From Nissolia schottii (Eukaryota; Streptophyta; Magnoliopsida; Fabales; Fabaceae), in the NCBI GenBank assembly GCA_003254905.1, contig QANU01104607.1, positions 1 to 64,000 of the forward strand: a stretch of 64,000 nt of DNA, written 5' to 3'. Every line of letters starts with the position of its first letter. The first letter of the stretch is position 1. Below the pieces are notes generated by a model, which was given only the letters and a program-made list of their open reading frames with translations, was not told where the DNA came from and ran no database searches. Position numbers and translations under genes: made by a program. Positions 23,067 to 34,964 of the stretch are shown piece by piece.

Positions 23067-24100
23067 TTTAGAGCACAGTTCAATAACAGCTATGCCTTCT
23101 GACCCCACTCCTTGTGCCCAGTCACTCTACCCCTAACAAAAAGTACAAGGAGAAAACATTGGCAACAGAGCATGAACTCATTCAAATTCTATGCCTACTG
23201 CAAAACCAAGGATCCAAAAAGGCAAAAGCAAAATTGAAGGATTCACTCAGCCATTCCATCAAACACCACCCCATCATTGAGGGGGAAAAGGAACAAAAAT
23301 TGGCAGCCCCAAGTTATAGAATCAAATCAACATACAATCTACAAGGCTATACACCATAATAGAGTGGTCCCAGTCTTTGACTATTAATCAAACGTCAAAG
23401 GAACTAGAATAAAAGTTGCTCAAACTTTGCATAAAAAAAAACAAAAAATTGACTAGAGATAAGCTGATTGGAGCAAAAAACAGTGCCTGATTGGAATAAT
23501 AGCATATTTTTCTTTTTGAGCAAAGCCTATGATAGATTCTTTTTACCAAAACGGTTAAAATAAAAAGCTATTTGGCTTCATACCCCTTTTTCTAAATGCC
23601 AAGAAATCAAGGCGACCAAAAATTGACCCCTAAGATTAATAATTAATACCAAGCGCAAGTTACGAAACAAGGACCCCTATTAAAAATCTCAACTCTAAAA
23701 ATCAAAAACCGAGAAACGAAAAATCCTTCAAAATCTTGCTGTAGCTGAGAACAAAGTCTCACCAGGCGCCACCAACTAGGACTACAAAAGAAGAGAAGCG
23801 GTTCGGTATCAAGCATCAAGCATAGGAACAGAAAGAAGAAAAGGGTCAGGGCTTTTTCATCAAGGGAAGGGAACAAATCGTGAACAGAAGCAAGGTCGAT
23901 TTTTGGGAGAGGAAGAGGAAGAGAAAACCAAGAGTGCAACGTTAACAATGAATCTCTCACTCACTCATATGATAGAGTCAGAAATATTACGCACCTTTCA
24001 GCGAGCACACTCTGTCAGCTTGTCTTGCAAAGAGACAAAATGGTCTGACCAAGAGAGAGAAAGAACATGTGTGGTTCAGGAGTACTATTTTTGTACAAAC
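23067..24100 (-). promoter_or_regulatory. Upstream region / probable 5' leader of KUP copy 2
   Basis: On the minus strand the region about 23643-23960 is CT-rich and open, as expected for a plant 5' leader, but no TATA box or splice pair could be fixed. It shares no visible homology with the sequence upstream of copy 1. Placement as promoter or leader rests on position only. Confidence 0.35.
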
Positions 24101-24253
24101 CTCTTAATTCCGCATTAAATGACATTTAGGCAAAATGTAACGTGAGAACTTTTTAAATATTTAACTCTATTATCCTTCTTGTCAAATTTGCCGCATCCAT
24201 GGTGGGACGAGCACGGGAAAAGGTCCACCGTTAATGGAAATAGATATTTTCAC

Positions 24254-24607
24254 GGGTTAAATATGTTTTAGATTATTATAAAATTAGAAATTTTGTATTT
24301 GATTTTTAAAATTTAAAATTTGTTAAGAATTAGTTTTTAAAAAAATTGTTGGTAGGTTTAAATTTCTACTGTTAGACGGAGGACAAGACGGTTAAATGTG
24401 ACACATGACACCGTTAAATGTGTCACGTGATACGTAACATGTGGTGTCACATGGTATGTTTAATGATCACGTCAGTACTTAATGTCTCCTTCTAATCATA
24501 AGGACTAAAACCTATAAAAAAAATTCAAAGACTAATTCTTCATAAAAAAAATTCAAGGACCAAACTCAAAAATTTTAATTTCATAAGAATTAAAAACATA
24601 TTTAACT
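24254..24607. mobile_element. Mutator-like MITE, copy A
   Basis: The ends are GGGTTAAATATGTTTTAGA and ...AAACATATTTAACT. Flanking 9-bp repeats ATATTTTCA and ATATTTTTA (one mismatch) suit a Mutator-type target duplication. Internal text (AAGGACCAAACTCAAAAATTT) is the familiar legume repeat style. It is related to the better-preserved copy at 42061-42372. Confidence 0.65.
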
Positions 24608-24793
24608 ATATTTTTAGTATCGGTTTGTTGCGGAAGGTTACTTTGTTATATTTATGGGTACCCAACATATAAAATAATTAAAATATTTTTAGTTTTATAA
24701 ATAAAACATTTATATAATCTTAACTAAAAATTTTAAAAATATTATTAAAGAGAAATTAATTTTAGTTGAGATGAATTTAAAAGACTTAGGTGA

Positions 24794-26416
24794 ATTATTC
24801 TTCAGTGTGAATTAAATTTTATTCTCATTCCTCAGAATTTGCCTTAGTCTTAATGGTATAGAGCTATAAAAAATGATTTTTTTTCTTTTTACATAAGAGT
24901 GATTTTGTCTTTTTACAATTAAGCAAGTAGATTTTTTTCATTTTTTTAAGAAAAATCAAATTAATGTCAAATTATTAAATTTTTGATTTGATTAATATTT
25001 TTAAATTAAATATCATTAATGAAAATAAATTTTAACTGAGCAAATATATCTTATGTAAAAATTTGGGGGGCAAAAGATCTCCATTGCCACCACCCTCCAA
25101 CTCCACCACCACCACCACTATGGCTGCTGCGGTCACTACCACCCTCCACCTCCTCCACGGTAAGATTTTGAGCAATTTTTCCCTGGATTCTAAGCTTTGA
25201 ATGTCGGGGGCTGAGAATTTGGGATTGAAACTAGAGTGAGTGAGTGAGTGAGTGAGTGTTTGTGTGTTGCCTACTAGCACAACAATGAATTAAAAAAAAA
25301 AGAAACCAAACAAAAAAAACAAAAAAACAAGAAGAAGATTTGGGTTTGGAGTTTTACTTTATTTTATTTATTTTTTAAAAAAAATCATTGTTGATTTGAG
25401 TTCTTCTAATAATGATTGGTCAAATTTGTTTAATTTTATATAGTTTATGGTTGCTTTGATGGTGGTGAAGGTGGTGAAATGAAGGTTAGAGAAGAAGAGA
25501 ATGATTTTTGGAGTAGAAGAAGGGTTGAAGAAAAAGATAATGGATAGTGGTGGGAAAATGGGTGTCAGCAGTGTGCCAGTGACGGTGGCGGTGTGGTGAG
25601 GCGGCAACAGTGGTGGCGGTGGAGGAGTTGGAGGTTGGTGGCGAAGGAGTTGGAGGGGGGGATAAGCGCAATGCACTTTTTATCCTTGAAATTTAAAATA
25701 TAATTTTTTTTAATATTTGAAATTGTAAATTACAGGTCAAATTAGCCTCTCAATTCATTATCATTATTGTATTATATGTTTTTACTAATTTTTTGCATTA
25801 AATGAGAATGTGATAACAAAGGTTTTGTGACAACACTAAAGACGAAAAATATGATTATGAGGGCACTCGAAACTACAAATTTTAGTTGCTATTAATGCAA
25901 CTTCATTTTACGCCACAATTGCTTTTGCAATCTCATTTGTAATTTCAAGTACAACTTTAACTTATTTGCAATCTCAATTATTGTCAAAGTCTCTTTTAAT
26001 ATGATAAATCAACAAAAATGTGACAATACAGTAATAATAATAAACTGAATGACTAATTTGATTTGCAACCTTCAATTTCAAATACCAAAATGAGCATTAT
26101 CTCATTCCCCCCAAATTTTTACTTAAGATGAAGATTTGCTCATTTAATAAAAATTTATTTTCATTAATGATATTTGATTTAAAAATATTAACCAAATCAA
26201 CAATTTAATAATTTGACTAATAATGTCAATAATTTAATTTCCCTTAAAAAAAATAAAAAAAATTAATTGCTTAAGTGTGAAGAGAAAAAATCACATTTAT
26301 GAGAAAAAGACAAAAAACAATCATTCTTTCTTGAGTTAACTTCACGTCTCTATGCTATTAGACTGAGGCAAATTCTCACGGGTGAGAATAAAATGCAATT
26401 TTCACGGAAGAATGAT
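24794..26416. mobile_element. Long-TIR DNA transposon (non-coding) with a nested MITE
   Basis: Inverted arms of about 290-310 bp: 24794-25080 against about 26105-26416. Shared text includes ATTAATGAAAATAAATTT, GAATTTGCCT and AAAAATTTGGGGGG. The interior has a GGC/GGT-rich stretch at 25560-25660 that codes only for low-complexity peptides, and a second element at 25672-26105. No transposase was recognised, so it is non-autonomous. Long TIRs suggest a Mutator-like (MULE-MITE) origin; a 9-bp target duplication is not convincing. Confidence 0.7.
25672..26105. mobile_element. Nested MITE, family X copy 1
   Basis: Its inverted halves contain TCAAATTAGCCTCTCAATTC and the mirrored GAATGACTAATTTGA, and the whole is similar to 30719-31238. 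It sits inside the long-TIR element 24794-26416, so it inserted later or was captured. No target duplication was fixed. Confidence 0.6.
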
Positions 26417-27673
26417 ATAAGGTTGCGTATTTACATGTTTTCATAATATATTTTTAAATAGCGGTTATGTATAGTGAAATACTACTATAATTATCTCATA
26501 AAAATTTAGTCTTTAATTTTCATTAAACTTTATTATTTATTCTAATGAATGTGAACACTATTTGGTAGAAGTTTATAAGTTAAAGTTTAGTATATTTATT
26601 CTTAAATCTATAAATTTTTAATCAAAAATAAATTTTTTATCATACATAATTTTTTCATATTTTTTTTAATTTTTAATATGTATTGGATACTCACAGGTAT
26701 TCCATATATCTACAAGAAAAATTTTAAATAAATTCTTGTACAAATTCCCCACCTCGCCCCAAGTGCCATTCCTATCTTTGCCTTTAAAAGAATGATGCTT
26801 GATATGATATTAAATCTTATTCAAAATGTAAAGAGTTTGATCTTTATCGACTTTAATTTTAAAATAAATATTTACGTTTTAAGTAAAAAAGAAGAGAGAG
26901 ACATATAAAGACGTACGCACATATATGTATGTATGTATGTATGTATGTGTGTGTGTTTTAAAGAAAGATGATTTTTTACACTCCTAATAACATTAGGCTG
27001 ATGCTTAGTAATTTTGGAGGGAAAAATAGAAGGAAAAAAATCATTATCATATATCATTTATAAATAAAAATTAAAGAATATAATAAAATTAAATAGTTTT
27101 AAAAACTTTGGTATTTCTCCAAGTATATCTCCAATATAGCGATAGAGGACAATTTCTCCAAACACAATTTGGAGTTAGTAAGAAAAAGAGGTAGTGGAAC
27201 GCACCGAGCGACAGCCACTTGTTCGTTAGTGTTTTTGTCGATTTGTTTTTGTGAAAATTAATATTTATTAAAATCATTTTTTTGCGGTTATACACTCTAC
27301 CATGACATGAAAGGGACCAGAATAGGATAAGTTCGATTCCTACCTGTTTGTTTATTCTATTTTGAAATTGAGATTTATGTTGATATATTTTTTAGGAATT
27401 AATGTGAATTGTTTTCTATTATCAACTAATTATATATTAGTTTTATATGATTTTTAACTTAATTATATAACGAGACAAGTTTTTAATAATTTTATGAAAA
27501 AGACGCCTTTAAAATGACCACTGACCAGCATCATAAGATAGCGATGTTTTATAATTTTGTCAAATGTCAGTGGTGCATGACAATCTAATTCTCGTAGTGG
27601 TTTACTTAACTTATATTTTTAATCATACGGATGTGATTTAGGGATATGTTTGATATATACTCTCTAGTATTAC
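26417..27673. other. AT-rich spacer with (ATGT)n microsatellite
   Basis: No gene recognised. A tetranucleotide run (TATG)n followed by (TG)n lies at about 26920-26957. A short box B-like GTTCGATTCCTA at about 27330 may be a SINE scrap, but no box A was seen. Confidence 0.4.
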
Positions 27674-28491
27674 ATTGTCTCGGTGAAGATTAAGGTGGTC
27701 CTCGTCAAGTTTTGGGCTATCAAATGTAGGGCATTAAAATAAATAAATAAAATGTATTTTTATATTTTAAAATAGTCTTTGTTTTTTTTTTTTTTAATTT
27801 TCAACTAACAACATCCTTTCTCCCTTTCACAATCCTTATTCAACACTTTTCCTCTTCATACGACACATTCTCTCTAGATTCAGCATCCTCAGTTAGTTTC
27901 ATTTTAAAACATCTTCCTTAATAATATTATCATAAACAACGACTCTTGAAAATTTGGCGGTCGATGCATAATTTGATTGTATGTGACTTAAAGGTAAGAA
28001 AGATGAAATTTGTTACTATATTTGCAATCGAGAAATTTCACATTCCACAAAGTGATATTTAACAAATTAATAATAGATATTTAAAAAAAAATTAAGGATT
28101 TCTATTTTGTTGGTAATTTTCATGGTAATGTAGTCCTCTCTCCTCTCTTCCACAAAACAATATCCATCAAATCCCTTTTCACCTTTGGCTTTTATTATTG
28201 TTGTTATCTACAGGAAATTACAAGAGTCTTTTGTGAAACAGGGACACAATTGATTTATTGCCTCTGCTTGCCGATGGAAATTTTGGGCTCAACGAAGGGG
28301 GGAAGGCGGAGGTGAGGGAGAGGAGGTTCTGCCGTGGGTGCCATGGAAGAGAAGGACGTGCCTGTTGGTTGCTGCACTTGATGGCTATTAAGGATAGGAC
28401 TAAATTGTAATAATAAAATATAATTTAAATTTGTAACGGTGTCGGGTGGCCTAAAACTTAGCAAGGACCACCTTAGTCTTCACCACATTGT
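27674..28491. mobile_element. TIR element, about 0.8 kb, non-coding
   Basis: The left end GGTGAAGATTAAGGTGGTCC is mirrored by the right end GGACCACCTTAGTCTTCACC, continuing through AAGTTTTGGGC / GCCTAAAACTT, giving arms of about 45 bp. No protein domain was found inside. It is flanked on both sides by text of another repeat (GTTTGATATATAC at 27647 and ACTAGGTAATC at 28502), which suggests insertion into an older element. Confidence 0.65.
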
Positions 28492-28639
28492 ATCTAACAT
28501 TACTAGGTAATCTAGTTATCTTTTAAAACAATTATCACTTGTTAAATTGTTGATAATGTTATATTGATGTGTTTGGTATACAAGTCATATAACTGAGAAT
28601 TTATATTATCTTGTTTAGTATATAAATAAGATTACTAGG

Positions 28640-28860
28640 TAATATACATTATTATTATTATTTATTATTATTATTTGTTATTTATTATTATTTTATAATT
28701 ATTTTTATTGTTATTATAATTTTTTTTGTTATTACTATTATTACTTTTATTATAATTATTTCTATTTTTTTATTTTATTTATTATTATTATTATTATACA
28801 ATATTTATTATTATTATTATATTATTATTATTATTATCATATTATTATCATATAATAGTT
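28640..28860. repeat. TTA/ATT microsatellite block
   Basis: Long interrupted (ATT)n / (TTA)n tract. No other feature is visible. Confidence 0.85.
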
Positions 28861-29149
28861 TCTTTTTGCTATTATAATAAGCAAAAAAATCAGCGTAAAT
28901 TCGACAGCGTGTAAAAAATTGTGGATGATATTATACCATGACTCATATAGTTTAAGTATCTCATTTGGGTCTATTATTAAAAAAATAATGTAAAATAGAG
29001 AGATATAAATCATAAGATTTAAGTGGGATAGATGAGATCAATGAGTATGTCACATGTTGTTTGTGATAAAAGAGTATCAATTAGGTTTAAGTCAAATATA
29101 TATATTGCATAACTATGATATGAGACTAAATGTTAGGTAGTAAAAAGTT

Positions 29150-29450
29150 TTTTAAAAAAAATGTTGCGTTGGATATTTAGACCCACCAAATAATGAGTTT
29201 AGAAACGAATGCATGAAAAAACAAATATAGTAGAATATTAGTTTAAGTGGTTTGGATATTTGTGGAGAGGAGCTAAAAAATTCGAATAAATTAGAAGAAG
29301 GTTAGCGTAATAGTTAACAGAAAAACAACACCTAAAAGATATTATAGATGAAAAATAATTAAAAGAGATTTAAGCTTTTATAGTTTGATGTTAACATGAT
29401 TTATAACATTACAGTGCCGCCTTATCTATATGAAGCTGATTGTTGTTGGA
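29150..29450 (+). pseudogene. LINE reverse-transcriptase C-terminal relic
   Basis: Plus-strand translation, with several stops, resembles the end of a plant LINE reverse-transcriptase polyprotein: MLRWIF near 29161, RMHEKTNIVEY, then FKWFGYLWRGA (compare the usual RLRWFGHV.RR) and a stretch like KDIIDEK.LKEI. It is heavily decayed. The resemblance is to a motif pattern remembered from plant LINEs and was not searched. Confidence 0.5.
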
Positions 29451-30718
29451 TAGTGAAAACTATATGACATAATATTATAAAATGTAAAAAGTGGAGTTAG
29501 AATGTGGAGAACCTGATTAGAAAAGTTAATGACAATAGTTTAGAGGACCCGCATCAAAGGTTGAATAATACCGACGGCTCACCCTACCATCTTATTCTTA
29601 TGCACATGTCAATGCTTAAATATGATACCTTATTTTGTGGAGAGTTCATGGATATGATGCAACAGAAATTTTATAATCATAATAATTATGAGACTTTAAT
29701 TTGTTGTATAGTAGTGCTATTAAGAAAATGATGTATTAGTAAATTATTTAGAGACATTGAATGACGAATCGTGTTTGCACAATATTGAATGTTTCTCCCT
29801 CCTTTTTAGAATAATAGTTTTTTTTTTATTTAGACTTTTAAAATATTTGGTCATTTCGAATATTAGGGTAGTGATAATTTTATTTTATCCAATAGTATTC
29901 TTAATTTAATAGTGGTTATCGATGAATACATGTGCAAAGAAAGTAGAGTATTTATATTAACGAAATCAATAACAGTAATTCTGTTTACTTATCATGCTTT
30001 TTTTTTTGGGATAAATTACTTACTTAACATACTTTGTACTATTATCAATATAATTTGCTATTATTGTTTTTTAATTTGTGTGTTGAATCTAATTTAACAG
30101 TTATATATTTTTCAACGGGGAGGTGTTTTTTAAAGTAATAGCGATTGAACCAATATTAAGTAAATTACTTATCCCAATTAATTATAACTATTGGATGGAT
30201 TAATTATAACCAACCTCTAATATAACTCATAAAAATATAAAAGAAACTAATTAAATGCAATTTCCCTCTTATAAATTACCTTAATTCATCGTTGGAACAC
30301 ATTGCTTCACATGCAGGCATCGAAGACGAAATATGTTGGACATTCAATTCGTGGATAATTCAATGAAGTCCTTTGCTATGCACGTAAAGAAAAAACACAA
30401 ACCAATTCAAATGAGGAGGTGCAAATGGCAAGAATGGCATTGCGTCTTGTTCTACGAGGCTGAATACTAAGGAGAGACTGATGGCATTTAAACTGGGGAT
30501 CGAAATGAGAGGCTCGATGGTCCCCCTTCATTTCAATCAATCATAATGCAAGAAATAACTATCTTACATCATCAAATGTCATTATGGAAAATTGGTTACC
30601 TATGAAGTTGGTAATATAGTTAGGTTTGTGAAATTACAAAGTAACCCCTTTTGTTCTTTTATGTTTTCGTTGAGGGATAGTTTAATTTTCGTGAGGAATG
30701 TAGTAAGGGAAAAAACTT

Positions 30719-31238
30719 ATTTTAGTCCGGAAAGTATACACTCTAGTCACTTTGATAATTGAAATTCAAAATTCAATTTTTTAATTATTGAAATTGTAAG
30801 TTGTAGGTCAAATTAGTCTCTCAATTCATTATCATTATTGTATTGTCATGTTTTCACTATTTTTTTTTTTTTTGCATTAAATGAGAATGTGGTAAAAATA
30901 AAGGATGTGTGATAATACTAAAGACTAAAAATATGGTTGTGAACTAACGACACTTAGAGTTACAAATCTTAGTTGTTATTGTAGCTCATTTACCACCATA
31001 GCTATTCTAGCAACCTCATTTGCATTTTCAAGTACAGTTACAACTCATTTGCAGTCTCAATTGTTGTTACTGTCCCTTTTAATGTGATAAGTCGATGAAA
31101 ATGTGACAATATAGTAATGATAATGAACTGATGGACTAATTTGACCTACAACTTACAATTTCAAGGATTAAAAAGTTAAATTTTGAATTTTAAGGACCAA
31201 AGTGGCTCGAACTTACACTTTTAAGGATAAAAATCAGC
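30719..31238. mobile_element. MITE with long inverted arms, family X copy 2
   Basis: The arms of about 180 bp pair AAATTGTAAGTTGTAGGTCA with TGACCTACAACTTACAATTT, and outward TTCAAAATTCAATTTTTTAA with TTAAATTTTGAATTTTAA. Similar to 25672-26105. No coding capacity. Confidence 0.75.
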
Positions 31239-33221
31239 ATTAGGCCAATGTCATTAAATTGAGCTTCTTTTATTACGGTCTACTTGTTTGTGTTTAATAT
31301 ACAATTTATAACCGTGTATTTTTTTAATTAAATTTATTGTTAATGAGTTAACGTTTTAACAGTTATTTTTAATTGTAGGTGTGAAAAAAATTAATATAAA
31401 ATTTAAATAAAAGTTTGAGTTAGAGTTAATAATGAACAAGATTGAATTCATTAATTTGGTTTATTATGAAATATCTCTAATACACAAATAAATTACCAAA
31501 ATATCCCTATTTCCAAACATTTAACAAAATTATATATCCCTGTTTTGGCTGACTTGGCATTTGTACGCTGCATGGCGAGCCACGTCAGATTCGCCTACAC
31601 ACTTGGTGAATAGTGCTGAGATTTGCCAACAATGTTGCCAAATCCAATAGGAATTCGCCAACAGGATTACCAAATCCAATAAAAATTTACTAATTTGAAC
31701 CTGACTCATATAACCCCAACCCTAATCAAACCCTAACCCTAAATCCTAATCAACCCTAATCAAACCCTATCCCTATTAGGGTTTAGTAAACGAGTATAGA
31801 TACTCATTCATGTGGGTATGAAAATGGTAGGCATACTCGTATTCGTTGCAGGTAATACCTGTTAGTATATGGGTTCATGAATATTTTTGCCATCCCTAAT
31901 TAGTAGTGGTATTACTATATTCCTTTGCATATACTTTTAACTTATTAATTAACTTAAAACAAAATTAATTTCCAGAAGCAAGTAAACATTGCTAATTAAT
32001 AGTGCAAAAAATTTCTTTTATTTATTTTTTGACGTGAAATAGTGGAGAAATTGAAGCATGGTGATCAAATACCGTAGGTTTTGTGGAGAGAACGAGAGAG
32101 GGTGTTTAATTTAGGTAAATACACATTTAATTTGTCTTCTTCATAAGCATTTAAATTCTGGACACAGCCGTCATTTTTATGTTTGTTTGTGGTAAAAGCA
32201 AAACACTAAAATACTAGCAAGCGAAAATGAGGGAGGCCAACCTTGGTGGGCAAAAAGACATTGTGCCCAGGTTAAATATGTCCTGTCTGCCATTAGGAAA
32301 ATATGATATGTATCTATTTTCTTATCTATTTTTGGGTGCTTTGTTGTTTTGCTGGAGCCTTGATTAGATGTTTTATCTTGCTCTCTTTGTGAATGAATTT
32401 GGCTTGCATTCATTCAAGTCTCAACATGTACAAATACTCCCTAAGGATAATAATTTGAATTACAAAATGATAACAACCTAGCTACAAGCTTCAGATAAGA
32501 TGGAACAACTAAACTAGTTCAAATAAATTCAAATGATAAGCTATGGTTGACACGTTGTATTAGTTTGGACTTATTTTTGGTACATGTATTTAAAACCTAT
32601 TGTTGGCTCTCATCACTATTTTTTTTTCTTTTTCGCTACATCACTATTTTGATTTGGTTGAGGCTGTTTTATCATTGAAATGAAAAGTAAAAAAACATTT
32701 TCCATCTTAATTACATTCTATTGGCATTAATTTGGGGGTGATGGTATTCTATTTGGCTGGGTGCGACTCTGCGACTCTTTATGTTCTTGGATTGTTTAGA
32801 TTCTTGCTTCGTTTATTTGCCTTATTATAACTTTTGTTTCCACTTTCCCTGCCCAACCGGAAACATTTTGATGTTGGGGATATGCACGAGCGGTGGCTCC
32901 TGCGTGGAGTGATAACTCCGATGAGGAGAGTGGAGGTGAAGGCGGCGTTGCGGTGGAGGAAGGGTGGTGGCAGATATTTGACGAGAGCGACATGACAAGA
33001 AAAACTTTAAAAGCCACGAGAGATAAAATTGGTGAACCAAATAAAAATATTATTAAAATATAACAATAAATTAGTATGTCATTATTTTTTAGTTATAATC
33101 TTGATCATCAATTATTTTTTGGATGGTTCGAATTTAGGGATCAATGTGGTCCCTAATTAACTAAATGTGATTTATATAAGTTAGAGCCCTCCTTTTATAT
33201 AGATAAAAAAAAAATAAGAAG
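31239..33221. other. Spacer with degenerate telomere-like repeats
   Basis: No gene recognised. CCCTAA-type units, irregularly spaced (AACCCTAATCAAACCCTAAC and similar), lie at 31710-31790, too few and too irregular for a true telomeric tract. The stretch ending ATTTTTGCCATCCCTA at 31898 resembles a hAT-type terminus (TAGGGATGGCAAAAAT in reverse), but no partner end was found. Confidence 0.4.
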
Positions 33222-34199
33222 GCGTTTGATATGGGATAATCTATGTGAATTACAGGTGATGTAACTTTTATTTTAATTACATGGCAAATTGACAATTCAC
33301 ATTACCTTGTTTAACTATGCAATATTGTCGGTAATGTAGATTACCTCAATTGGAGGTGTTTATCTGCATTTCACCTTTTGATAATTCTTAAACTTTTGTT
33401 TTAACAAAAATATCCTTGACACCACAAACACAAACATGTATCTCCTTTTATGATCTTCTCCTACCAACCGTTGTTGCCACCACTACTATTCGCCACCCAC
33501 CACCGTCGCCACTGCCACTACCACCACTACTACACCATCACCATGACAACTGTCGCCGCTACCTACCACTTGCCACCACCATCATGACAACCACCACCGC
33601 TACCCTCAACCACACCACCACAACCAATGTTGCCGCCACCACCGTTACCTATCGCCCACCACCATCACCAGTGCCGCCACCTCCACCACAGCAACCACCT
33701 ACGACCACCACCATCACCACAACCACCAGTGCTACCTACCACCCACCACCTCTAACCTCACTTGCAGCCAAAGCCACCTCCTCCACCTACCATCCAACAC
33801 CATTGCCACCACCTATTATAGGCACCATTGCTATTGTCACCACTATCATCGCCTCTGCCACCACCAATGTTGCAATAACACACACCAATCGATATTTATT
33901 ATTTTTCATTTTTTTAATTATTATGGTTACTTATTTATTTTATTTTATAATTTATTATTATTTAATTTGATTTTTTTATTTATTTATATTGTTATTATTT
34001 TCTGGAGGGTATTATGGTAAAATGTATATATCACTTGGTAATCCATGCGATATACCAAACAAGGTAATGGGAATTGCCGGTTATATTATCTGTGCATATC
34101 AATCATGGTGATGCAACATTATCATCAATTTAAAAAGTAATAATCTTTTTAAAAGGTAATCTAAATTATCGGTAATCTTGCTAAGCAATATACCAAACA
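33222..34199. mobile_element. TIR element with GTTTGGTATA-type ends
   Basis: The left end GGCGTTTGATATGGGATAAT and the right end, read in reverse, GTGTTTGGTATATTGC are imperfect inverted repeats; GTAATCTA/TAGATTAC and CATTACCTTGTTT also pair internally. An open frame at 33416-33970 encodes only Pro/Thr/His repeats from CCACCA triplets and is not called a gene. Related terminal text lies at 27647 and 28572. Confidence 0.55.
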
Positions 34200-34493
34200 C
34201 TACTAAGTTATTTATCCATGTTGTACATCTAGACGATATGATCAAATCAGGCCAACATTCATACTATTCTTTCTTGGGTTTAATGGTTGTGGTAAAAAAA
34301 ATTATATTGTCATTGAATCAAATAATTTCACATACATGATTTTTTAAGTAGTGGTGGGTGAGAGAGTCAAATATTTTTTGTTTATGCGATAAACTTTGAA
34401 TTGATGATGGTTTAAAAAAACTTTACACAATCAATATATAGCAATTAAACTCTTCTTTTTGTACCTTCACAAAAGTTGACACTCAATTAATAA

Positions 34494-34964
34494 GAAGCAC
34501 GGACATTTCGCGAGAATACTGTATCTATGTGTTTGACACATTGTCGACACAGACATACGAAAACGCTCATCCGATGCATATGTTCCAATGTTTGAAAGTG
34601 TTCAAATAAAAAATTAATGTATGGTCATGTCTAGCTGTGTTTGGAGCTATACCAGGAAGTTTTTATGTCATGTATGAGCCGTATTCGAGCAAAAAAAATA
34701 TTTTAAATACTAAATAATTTACAATAATATGAAATCTTAGAAAATTAAAAAAATATTGACGCAAGAAAATATTTAAAATGCAACATATATTTTAAAAAGA
34801 GCTTAAAAAAATATTGAAATTTAGTAGTTTGTCATCAATAAAAATATCATAATATTATCGTAAATTTTGAACTATATACATATATGTCATGTTTGTGTTT
34901 TGTAAATCTTTTAAATTGATGTGTTCTCGCATATCGTGTATCCCGTGTAAACGTTGGTGCTTCA
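34494..34964. mobile_element. MITE with GAAGCAC ends
   Basis: The left end GAAGCACGGACATTTCGCGA and the right end, read in reverse, TGAAGCACCAACGTTTACAC are inverted, with GCGAGAATAC matched by GTTCTCGC further in. This resembles the common plant MITE that begins TGAAGCACGGACAC. No coding. Confidence 0.6.

Larger units (their letters stand above)
16607..23080 (-). repeat. Tandem duplication unit, copy 2
   Basis: Homologous to 2112-8660. Copy 2 retains the longer N-terminal exon and the full C-terminal tail, so it is the better candidate for the ancestral gene. Confidence 0.75.

Noticed and set aside
23067-23108. Upstream in-frame Met for KUP copy 2 (14 extra codons)
   Set aside because: The KUP9 family N-terminus aligns from the Met at 23066; the upstream codons have no counterpart.
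25368-25676. Minus-strand Pro-rich open frame
   Set aside because: It lies in the GGC/GGT-rich interior of a long-TIR element and has only low-complexity sequence.
27285-27360. tRNA gene suggested by GTTCGATTCCTA
   Set aside because: No acceptor stem pairing and no D-arm; at most a scrap of a SINE.
33416-33970. 184-codon Pro/Thr/His-rich open frame
   Set aside because: It is a translation of CCACCA-type low-complexity DNA inside a TIR element; no domain or codon bias suggests a gene.
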